Positions 7,348 to 13,094 of a DNA stretch of 24,737 nt are shown here, in pieces; position 1 is the stretch's first letter; every line of letters starts with the position of its first letter. The position numbers were made by a program, and so were the translations under genes. The notes beneath the pieces are model-generated. The model did no database searches and was not told the origin of the DNA. It was given only the letters and a program-made list of their open reading frames with translations. This DNA is from an uncultured Anaerococcus sp. (GTDB lineage Bacteria > Bacillota > Clostridia > Tissierellales > Peptoniphilaceae). The stretch is from positions 1-24,737 of the forward strand of contig NZ_CALTUX010000030.1 in NCBI RefSeq assembly GCF_943912825.1. Reading direction: 5' to 3'.

Positions 7348-8449
7348 ACTTAGGGATTTTTATAATAAATATTGACCCGCAAGGCTCGTTTTCCTTGATA
7401 TCAATATCTGCCCTTAGCATATCAGCAATGGTTTTTGAAAGTGATAGGCCAATGCCATAACCCTCGCTTCCCCTAGAATTATCCACCTGGTAGAAAAGAT
7501 CAAAAATCCTAGCCTTATCAGAATCGCTTATGCCAATGCCTGTATCCTTAACCAAAATCCTTATCTCATCGCCCGATTCTTCCCCGCTGACCTTAACAGA
7601 ACCACCTTCCTTATTATATTTAATGGCATTATCAATAATATTATAAAGGAGCCTCTGCATGAGGGAATCATCACTTATTATATCTAGGTCTAAATTCTCA
7701 TAAGCAAGGCTGACCTTTTTATCACTTGCCTTATCCTCTAAGTCAAGGATAATCTCATCGACCAAGCTCTCTAGGGAAAACTTGCTTAGCTTAAGCTGAG
7801 ATTTCTTCCTTAAGGATAAGATCGCATCGACTAGGCCATTTAACTTATCTACATTGTGTTCAAGGACCCTTACCATCTTCATAGAGTCTTCTGTGTGGAT
7901 TTTTTGCTTGTAGACATCAAGCTGGCTTTTCATAACGGCAATTGGAGTCCTAAGCTCGTGGGCCACATTTGAAGAAAAATCCTTCTGTCTTTTGTAATCT
8001 GCATAAATTTTCCTAAGCATCTTATCAAAACTTTGGGAAAGCTCGACAATCTCTGTAGATTTAGAATCAACTAGGGCCAGATTTTCAAAGCTTTCTGGCT
8101 TATCTATATCCACATCGCTTATCTTTTCCTGGAGATTTTTAAGGGGTGCCAAAATCTTTCTGATAATTAGGGCAAAAACAAAGGACCCAACTATGATTAC
8201 ACCGGTGATTATGAAGAAAAGATAGATTTTAAAATCGCTGGTAAATTGGAGTTTGGACGAATCCACAAAGAGGACCACCGAATGGTCCCTAAAGGGAAGA
8301 TTGGTCTGAAATTCCTCCATCACAGCATCTATGACCATGGACTGCTTGCGGTTTACAAGATACATAACCACAAGGAGCATAAGCGCAAAAATTATCACGA
8401 CAGATGCGATGAGCTTAAAAATTATCGAATCATAAAACTTCTGTTTCAT
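7337..8449 (-). CDS. Sensor histidine kinase
   Basis: This 370-residue kinase has TM1 at about 11-32, a short extracellular segment (33-72), TM2 at about 75-97, a HAMP region (98-150), and a HisKA domain with the phospho-acceptor H164 (SSNVAHELRTPIAVMK). The ATP-binding domain has an N-box (YNIIDNAIKYN, N270/N274), a G1 box D302TGIG and a G2 box GYGIGLSLSK (330-339). All catalytic motifs are intact. The sensor loop is only about 40 residues and has no cysteine, so sensing may be in the membrane or through a partner. It overlaps its response-regulator gene by 20 bases. Its stop codon lies inside the putative operator of the downstream redox operon. The signal is unknown; redox or envelope thiol stress is inferred from the neighbours. 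Confidence 0.92.
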   Translation of the reverse strand: MKQKFYDSIIFKLIASVVIIFALMLLVVMYLVNRKQSMVIDAVMEEFQTNLPFRDHSVVLFVDSSKLQFTSDFKIYLFFIITGVIIVGSFVFALIIRKILAPLKNLQEKISDVDIDKPESFENLALVDSKSTEIVELSQSFDKMLRKIYADYKRQKDFSSNVAHELRTPIAVMKSQLDVYKQKIHTEDSMKMVRVLEHNVDKLNGLVDAILSLRKKSQLKLSKFSLESLVDEIILDLEDKASDKKVSLAYENLDLDIISDDSLMQRLLYNIIDNAIKYNKEGGSVKVSGEESGDEIRILVKDTGIGISDSDKARIFDLFYQVDNSRGSEGYGIGLSLSKTIADMLRADIDIKENEPCGSIFIIKIPKSLS

Positions 8450-9110
8450 GGATACGATAGCCCCTGCCTATCACATTTTCAATCAAGTTTTTGCCGCAAA
8501 CCTTCTTGATTTTCTTCCTCAAAGATGACATATGAACCCTGACTGAATTTGAAAATTCATCCACATTAGAGTCCCAAACATGCTCGATAAGCTCCTCGGT
8601 TGGTACAAAACGCTCAGAATTTAAGAACAAATATTCCAAAATACCGGTTTCCTTACTAGTTAGGCTAATTACTTGACCCTGATAGGAAGCCTCTCTCTTG
8701 GCCGTATCAAAAATTAAGCCTGCTATGGCAATTTCACTTTCTGTGTGGACTTGCTTGCGTCTAAGCTGGCTTCTCATCCTAGCATCAAGCTCCTTAAGGG
8801 CAAAGGGCTTGGTCATATAATCACTTGCCCCAAGGTCAAGTCCTGCCACCCTATCTTCTATATCAGAGCGAGCTGTAAGCATGATTATAGCAACTTCCTT
8901 ATCAAAAGACCTAATAGATTTTAAAACCTCAAAACCATCCTTAACAGGCAAATTCACATCAAGGATGATGATATCATAATTTTCCACATAAGCCATATCA
9001 ATGGCAGTATCTCCATCGCTTGCCTTATCAGTCGCATAGCCCAAAAGATTGAGACCTTCAGCAATAGAATCAAGCAAGTCAAGTTCATCTTCAACAATAA
9101 GAACCTTCAT
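8430..9110 (-). CDS. OmpR/PhoB-family response regulator
   Basis: This 226-residue regulator has a receiver domain (1-117) with acidic residues E7-D8, phospho-acceptor D51 (IIILDVNLP), T79 and K101 (YMTKPF), all intact. A winged-helix DNA-binding domain (about 130-222) contains ETGILEYLFLNSERFV and the recognition-helix region SVRVHMSSLRKKI, with the wing ending in GRGYRI. An AGGAGG ribosome site precedes the ATG at good spacing. It is the first gene of the pair with the kinase (20-base overlap). A direct-repeat box at 9147-9167 just upstream of its own -10 suggests autoregulation, and the second copy before the redox operon gives a likely target. Confidence 0.93.
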   Translation of the reverse strand: MKVLIVEDELDLLDSIAEGLNLLGYATDKASDGDTAIDMAYVENYDIIILDVNLPVKDGFEVLKSIRSFDKEVAIIMLTARSDIEDRVAGLDLGASDYMTKPFALKELDARMRSQLRRKQVHTESEIAIAGLIFDTAKREASYQGQVISLTSKETGILEYLFLNSERFVPTEELIEHVWDSNVDEFSNSVRVHMSSLRKKIKKVCGKNLIENVIGRGYRIHETEVL

Positions 9111-9134
9111 AAATCCTCCTAACTTTCTAGTATA

Positions 9135-9140
9135 ATTATA
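9135..9140 (-). promoter_or_regulatory. -10 of the two-component system promoter
   Basis: The minus strand has TATAAT at 9135-9140. A consensus -35 is absent at 16-18 bases; instead the putative box begins six bases upstream, as in activator-dependent promoters. Confidence 0.6.
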
Positions 9141-9146
9141 TCAAAT

Positions 9147-9167
9147 CCTTGTTAAATTTAGATAAAG
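9147..9167 (-). promoter_or_regulatory. Putative autoregulatory response-regulator box
   Basis: The minus strand has TTATC-TAAAT-TTAAC followed by AAGG, identical at 18 of 21 positions to the box at 7327-7347, and sitting six bases (there seven) upstream of the -10. The period-10 half-sites fit tandem OmpR-family binding. Confidence 0.6.
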
Positions 9168-9177
9168 TTTTGCAAAT

Positions 9178-9240
9178 AAAAATGGGATGTCACAAGTAAA
9201 ATCAAGCCAAAAGACTATTTACCTGCCAACAACCCATTTT
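9178..9240 (-). terminator. Long hairpin terminator of the radical-SAM-like gene
   Basis: On the minus strand AAAATGGG (9233-9240) pairs with CCCATTTT (9179-9186), extended past one mismatch by TGT/ACA. A second inner stem CAGGTAAA (9218-9225) pairs with TTTACTTG (9193-9200, one G-U). TTTTTATTT follows. This separates the radical-SAM-like gene from the two-component promoter. Confidence 0.7.
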
Positions 9241-9255
9241 ATATAGAAATTTTAA

Positions 9256-9939
9256 TCAACCCACACCAAAATCTGTAATTTCAAATAAGATATCAATCTT
9301 AGGATCATCTTCTAGATACCTATATTTTTCGACAAACCAGCTAACCAGGTCATCATCCCTCTTTATATCTGTAGAATTATTCATAAAAATATTGACAGTA
9401 GCATGGGGAAACTCCTTAATTATCTCCATATCCCTATCAATCATTTCCTTAGTCTGGCCCTTGATTCCAACCATGACGCAAGGAGAATCAAAATACTTCT
9501 TAACCTGTCTATAATCTGTAAAGGTCGCACCCTTTCTAAGGACTTTCTCCCTAAAATCATTGTCAAAAGTCTCAACGCCAGTCTTAAAGGTAATAGGAAT
9601 TTTAAAATAATCCCTAATCTCATCTAGCCTATGCCTATAAATCCAATGAGCCTCAAAAAATAAGTGCTTGATATTTTTCTCATCTACAATCCTCTTAATC
9701 TCAGCAAGAGTAGAGTCAGTTAAGTCAAAAACCGAAGCTGAATCGATTACTTCAAGGACCCCATACTCTCCGGTCACATTTTTTAAAACCTCAAAATTAA
9801 CCTCATCAATCGCTTTTTCATCGACTTCATTATCATCTATATAATCACAAAAGGCACACCTGCCCCACTTGCAAGGCCTAGCCTTTAAAAGAACAATCTC
9901 CCTTTTAGTCTTATCAGTAATCTTTGAATACCTATTGAT
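9256..9939 (-). CDS. Small radical-SAM-like protein with non-canonical (ATC) start
   Basis: The first canonical start in this frame is a GTG at 9775-9777 (173 residues), but the frame is open for 54 more codons to an ATC at 9937-9939. That ATC lies seven bases after a strong GGGAGG ribosome site; an in-frame TAG lies at 9952-9954. The added segment reads NRYSKITDKTKREIVLLKAR and then PCKWGRCAFCDY, a Cx4Cx2C motif (C23, C28, C31) like the [4Fe-4S]-binding loop of radical-SAM enzymes. The remaining part has alternating strands and helices of a partial TIM barrel (HLFFEAHWIYRH, ITFKTGVETFD, CVMVGIKGQ). The cluster motif makes the long form the real one. Either ATC is used as start or the ATG was lost by mutation or sequencing error. 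The reaction is not known. Confidence 0.75.
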   Translation of the reverse strand: MNRYSKITDKTKREIVLLKARPCKWGRCAFCDYIDDNEVDEKAIDEVNFEVLKNVTGEYGVLEVIDSASVFDLTDSTLAEIKRIVDEKNIKHLFFEAHWIYRHRLDEIRDYFKIPITFKTGVETFDNDFREKVLRKGATFTDYRQVKKYFDSPCVMVGIKGQTKEMIDRDMEIIKEFPHATVNIFMNNSTDIKRDDDLVSWFVEKYRYLEDDPKIDILFEITDFGVG

Positions 9940-10106
9940 AAAACCACCTCCCTAAGTAATTTTTTCAATCTTTACCTATGATTCTACTTCAAAAATAAAT
10001 ATATACATTTCATGCTTAAATGTAAATAACATTTTCAAAAAGTTAAACTCGACTTCAATATAAAGTATTTTTTTAAAGAAAAAGATTGAAATTATTAATT
10101 TTAGAG

Positions 10107-10112
10107 TATAAT
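10107..10112 (+). promoter_or_regulatory. -10 of the first PepSY lipoprotein gene
   Basis: TATAAT at 10107-10112 lies 35 bases before the ATG. TTGAAA stands 15 bases upstream, a short spacer. Confidence 0.55.
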
Positions 10113-10147
10113 GTAAATTAGAAAGAGATTAATATTAAGGAGAAAAA

Positions 10148-10750
10148 ATGAAAAATAAAAAATTAATAATGATCCTAGCAGCAGGCCTAGCCCTTAGTGC
10201 TTGTGGAAATCAAGCTGCAAAGCCAGCTAATGATGGAGCAAAAGAAGTAAAACAAGAAGAAAGCCAAGTGGCAGAAAATAATGATGCAGTAAAGGAAGTA
10301 TCAAACGATGCAAACACAGCTGCAAAAGAACCAATCCCAACCACAGAAAAAACACTAGAAGAAGCAATCGACGCTTTTTATGCCCACTATAAAGATGAGG
10401 CAATAGAGCTAACAAGTGCAGAGCTTGACGAAGAAAATGGCAAATATTGCTATGGCGTAAAGGGTTTTAAAGATGGCCAAGAGTACGAGGCTGTTTTAGA
10501 TGCTAATACTCTAGAAGTCATCAGCGAAAAAACAGAAGCAGAAGATGACACAAAGGTAATGGCTATAGATAGAAAAGCTATAATCACAGGCAAAGAAGCC
10601 ATGGAAAAGGCCCTAGAAGGCCAAGCTGAAAATGTTTATATCGAAGGATATGAACTAGAAGTAGAAAATGGCAAGGCAGTCTATGACATAGACCTAGAAA
10701 ACGCAGAAGATGTAAGAATCGACGCAGCTACTGGCGAAATAATTAAATAA
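10148..10750 (+). CDS. PepSY-domain lipoprotein 1
   Basis: This 200-residue lipoprotein has a signal ending LALSAC (C19 lipidated), followed by an acidic, low-complexity linker to about residue 65 and two PepSY-like repeats. The first (about 72-130) contains EEAIDAFYAHYKDEAI and GVKGFKDGQEYEAVLDANT; the second (about 140-200) contains GKEAMEKALEGQ, YELEVENGKAVYDIDLE and DAATGEIIK. The ending DAxTGEIIK is the hallmark of PepSY. These domains are thought to bind or inhibit extracellular peptidases or act as periplasmic binding modules; no peptidase gene is adjacent. An AAGGAG ribosome site precedes the ATG. It is the first of four tandem paralogs, with its own promoter and terminator. Confidence 0.85.
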   Translation: MKNKKLIMILAAGLALSACGNQAAKPANDGAKEVKQEESQVAENNDAVKEVSNDANTAAKEPIPTTEKTLEEAIDAFYAHYKDEAIELTSAELDEENGKYCYGVKGFKDGQEYEAVLDANTLEVISEKTEAEDDTKVMAIDRKAIITGKEAMEKALEGQAENVYIEGYELEVENGKAVYDIDLENAEDVRIDAATGEIIK

Positions 10751-10754
10751 TTTT

Positions 10755-10782
10755 AAAATAGGCCTTCGGGTCTATTTTTTTA
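10755..10782 (+). terminator. Terminator with TTCG loop
   Basis: AAAATAGGCC-TTCG-GGTCTATTTTT: an 8-10-bp stem with one G-U pair, closed by a C-G pair on a TTCG tetraloop, then a T-run. Confidence 0.9.
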
Positions 10783-10821
10783 TTATCATACTTACAAATC
10801 TTAAAACTTTTGTAAGAAATA

Positions 10822-10848
10822 TTGAACTTTTCTAATCTCTGGTATAAT
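10822..10848 (+). promoter_or_regulatory. Promoter of PepSY lipoprotein 2
   Basis: TTGAAC at 10822-10827 and an extended -10 TGGTATAAT (TATAAT at 10843-10848), with a 15-base spacer. Confidence 0.65.
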
Positions 10849-10906
10849 ATATTTAAGAAAACAGGAATTCCTTTTTTGAGCTGATATTATATAAGAGGAG
10901 TAAGAT

Positions 10907-11521
10907 ATGAAAATCAAAAATTTAAGCCTAATTCTTTTAGCAAGCCTTATTTTAGGAGCCTGTGGTAATAAAGAAGTAAAACCTGCAGAAAAACCTAAAC
11001 AAGAAACAAGCCAGGTCGAAGATACAAATACTGGTGTAAAAGAAGTTTCTGACGATGACAAAAAAACTGATGACACAGATAAAGAAAAAGCTCCTGAAGT
11101 GGCCATGAATATGGAAGACGCAGTCAAAATTTTCCACGAACACAATTTCGGAGATGCATCAGCTGATTCTTTTAATTTCGATAAAATTAAGGTAGAAATC
11201 TTAGATAAGGATATAATCTATAGCATTGAAGGCTTTAAAGACGGCAAGGAATACAAGCTTAAGATAAACAACAATGGCAAAATTTTAGAAGAAAAAATCG
11301 AAGATGATGACGATAATAAAAAACTTGCCATAGATTTTACTAAGATAATTTCTGGTGAGGACGCCTGGGAAAAATCCCTAGAAGGCCAAGCTGAAGATGT
11401 TAAAGTCAAAGAATATGAACTAAAAATTGAAGACGGCAAGGTAGTCTACGACATAGAGCTAGATAATGGCAAGGACGTAAAAATTGACGCCACAACAGGC
11501 GACATAATAAAAAGAGACTAA
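10907..11521 (+). CDS. PepSY-domain lipoprotein 2
   Basis: This 204-residue lipoprotein has a lipobox LILGAC (C19) and an Asp/Lys-rich linker (to about residue 65). Two PepSY-like repeats follow: MEDAVKIFHEHNFGD and IEGFKDGKEYKLKINNNGKI (about 67-128), then GEDAWEKSLEGQ, YELKIEDGKVVYDIELDNGK and DATTGDIIK (about 140-203). It is the closest relative of the first lipoprotein in this array, most clearly over the second repeat, and the third gene keeps the same layout. A GAGGAG ribosome site precedes the ATG. The linker is among the most charged sequence in the window. It sits between its own promoter and terminator, so it can be expressed separately from the other copies. Confidence 0.85.
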   Translation: MKIKNLSLILLASLILGACGNKEVKPAEKPKQETSQVEDTNTGVKEVSDDDKKTDDTDKEKAPEVAMNMEDAVKIFHEHNFGDASADSFNFDKIKVEILDKDIIYSIEGFKDGKEYKLKINNNGKILEEKIEDDDDNKKLAIDFTKIISGEDAWEKSLEGQAEDVKVKEYELKIEDGKVVYDIELDNGKDVKIDATTGDIIKRD

Positions 11522-11532
11522 ATTCTAAAATT

Positions 11533-11558
11533 AATAGGCCCAAATGGGTCTATTTTTT
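11533..11558 (+). terminator. Terminator of PepSY lipoprotein 2
   Basis: AATAGGCCC (11533-11541) pairs with GGGTCTATT (11546-11554, one G-U) around AAAT, then a T-run. Confidence 0.9.
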
Positions 11559-11586
11559 CGCTAAAATCAAAGCAAACCAACAAAAA

Positions 11587-11614
11587 TTGATAAGGCAAAG
11601 CTATTTAGTATAAT
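11587..11614 (+). promoter_or_regulatory. Promoter of PepSY lipoprotein 3
   Basis: TTGATA (11587-11592), a 16-base spacer and TATAAT (11609-11614), 33 bases before the ATG. Confidence 0.7.
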
Positions 11615-11647
11615 CTCAATAACAAAGAGATTCTTATGGAGATATAG

Positions 11648-12217
11648 ATGAATAAAAAAGTGTTAATAGGTTTATTAGCCTTTGTTTTCTTGCTAACGGG
11701 ATGTAATAATACAAATAAGGAAAATAGTGAAACAGGTATAAGGCAAGTTGAAAATAAAAATACGAAAATTTCCAAAATAAAAAAGAAACCTGTCCCAGAT
11801 TTTGCAAAAAGCTTAGATGACGCCCTAAAAATATTCCACAACCACAACTTTGGTGAGGCAGACATGGATTCAATAAATATAGATAAAATCAAAATGGAAT
11901 TTACCAATGAGCTTTTCATCCTGAATATTGAGGGATTTAAAAACGGAAAGATATATAAGCTAAAAATCGATGACAATGCCCAAATCCTAGAAGAAAAAAT
12001 CGAAAAAGCTACCACCAATAAAAAACTCGCCCTAGACTTCAAAAATATTATTTCTGGCGTTGATGCAATGGAAAAGGCCCTAGAGAAGCAAAGTAAAGGC
12101 GCTTGGGTAAAGGGATACGAGTTAAAAATCGAAGATAAAAAGGCAGTTTACTACATAAATATAGCAGAAGGCAGAGATATAAAAATCAACGGGTCAACGG
12201 GAGAGATAATAAAATAG
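11648..12217 (+). CDS. PepSY-domain lipoprotein 3
   Basis: This 189-residue lipoprotein has a lipobox FLLTGC (C19), a shorter linker that is basic (KISKIKKKP) rather than acidic as in the two copies upstream, then two PepSY-like repeats. The first has LDDALKIFHNHNFGE and IEGFKNGKIYKLKIDDNAQI; the second has GVDAMEKALEKQ, YELKIEDKKAVYYINIAEGR and NGSTGEIIK. The opposite linker charge suggests a different partner or position in the wall. A GGAG ribosome site lies seven bases before the ATG. I see no convincing terminator between this gene and the next, only a weak TTGAT/ATCAA hairpin near 12243. Confidence 0.84.
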   Translation: MNKKVLIGLLAFVFLLTGCNNTNKENSETGIRQVENKNTKISKIKKKPVPDFAKSLDDALKIFHNHNFGEADMDSINIDKIKMEFTNELFILNIEGFKNGKIYKLKIDDNAQILEEKIEKATTNKKLALDFKNIISGVDAMEKALEKQSKGAWVKGYELKIEDKKAVYYINIAEGRDIKINGSTGEIIK

Positions 12218-12298
12218 ACTAAAAAATCCTGCTACAATTTAATTGATTTATCAAGCCTAAAAAGTTTTTGATATAGAATAAACATTAAACTCTATAAT

Positions 12299-12326
12299 TT
12301 GTAAAACATTGGCCTTTTGGTATAAT
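12299..12326 (+). promoter_or_regulatory. Promoter of lipoprotein 4
   Basis: TTGTAA (12299-12304), a 16-base spacer and an extended -10 TGGTATAAT (TATAAT at 12321-12326). This promoter lies inside the longest possible reading frame (from 12309), so it rules out the upstream start. Confidence 0.7.
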
Positions 12327-12359
12327 ATTCATGTTCAAAGCTTTTATAAGGGGGAAAAT

Positions 12360-12965
12360 ATGAATAAAAAAATACTAGCTCTACTTCTAGCGACAAGTTT
12401 TGTTTTTGCTGGATGCAACGGTGAAAAAGCTAATACCAAAGAAGAAACTAAAGTTGAAGAAAAAGCAGAAGCTCCTGCTGACGATAATAATAAAACAGCT
12501 GATGATTCTAAAGATCAAGCAGATGACAATAAAAAGACAAGTACAGCTGAAATGGTAATGCCAGATAACAAGGTAACCCTAAAGGCTGCAAGCTATAAAT
12601 TCGAAAGCCACGTGGGTGGTGCTCCTTACAATCTTACAGAGGTAAGCTATGAAGTTGAAGATGGAGAAGCTTACTATACCTTTGAAGGTGAGAAAAATGG
12701 GGATGAATATAAATTAAAGGTAAATGCCAACTCAGCAGAAACAACAGAAGCTGAAATGGAAAAGGGAGCCGATAAGGAAAACCCAATAGACCTAGGCAAG
12801 GCTATCCCACCAGAAGAAGCCATGCACATAGCCCTAGAATCAAATGGCGGCGGAGAAATAGAAGAATGGAAACTCTATAACGACGGCGAAGGCGAAAAAT
12901 ACAAATTTGAATTAAAAGATGGCAAGGAAATCATTGTTAATGCTATCAATAAGAAGATAATGTAA
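12360..12965 (+). CDS. Diverged PepSY-like lipoprotein 4
   Basis: The frame opens at an ATG at 12309, but the real start is the ATG at 12360. It has an AAGGGGG ribosome site and begins a lipoprotein signal MNKKILALLLATSFVFAGC (C19); the promoter lies between the two ATGs. The 201-residue product has an acidic Lys/Asp/Ala linker (about 20-62). A first PepSY-like repeat reads VSYEVEDGEAYYTFEGEKNG with DEYKLKVNANSAETTEAEME. The second (PEEAMHIALESNGGGEIEEW, KYKFELKDGKEIIVNAINKKIM) lacks the usual TGEI ending. It is the most divergent of the four paralogs. A strong bidirectional terminator follows. Confidence 0.83.
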   Translation: MNKKILALLLATSFVFAGCNGEKANTKEETKVEEKAEAPADDNNKTADDSKDQADDNKKTSTAEMVMPDNKVTLKAASYKFESHVGGAPYNLTEVSYEVEDGEAYYTFEGEKNGDEYKLKVNANSAETTEAEMEKGADKENPIDLGKAIPPEEAMHIALESNGGGEIEEWKLYNDGEGEKYKFELKDGKEIIVNAINKKIM

Positions 12966-12998
12966 ATCCTTGATTTATTCTAAAAATTCTACCAATAC

Positions 12999-13034
12999 AA
13001 AACCAGAGCTTATAATACTTTAGCTCTGGTTTTT
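12999..13034 (+). terminator. Bidirectional terminator between lipoprotein 4 and the mannosidase operon
   Basis: A perfect 12-bp stem, AAAACCAGAGCT (12999-13010) with AGCTCTGGTTTT (13022-13033), has an 11-base loop. T-runs exist in both directions, so it can also end the convergent operon. Confidence 0.9.
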
Positions 13035-13094
13035 GCTTATTTTTATTTCTAGAGATCTTAATTGATTATAAACTATTTATCAGATTGATTTTTA

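Noticed and set aside
9178..9240. Long hairpin as a riboswitch or small RNA
   Set aside because: It sits right after a stop codon and ends with a T-run; a terminator explains it fully.
12309..12359. Upstream in-frame ATG for lipoprotein 4
   Set aside because: The promoter -10 (12321-12326) and the ribosome site lie after this ATG, and the lipoprotein signal begins at 12360.
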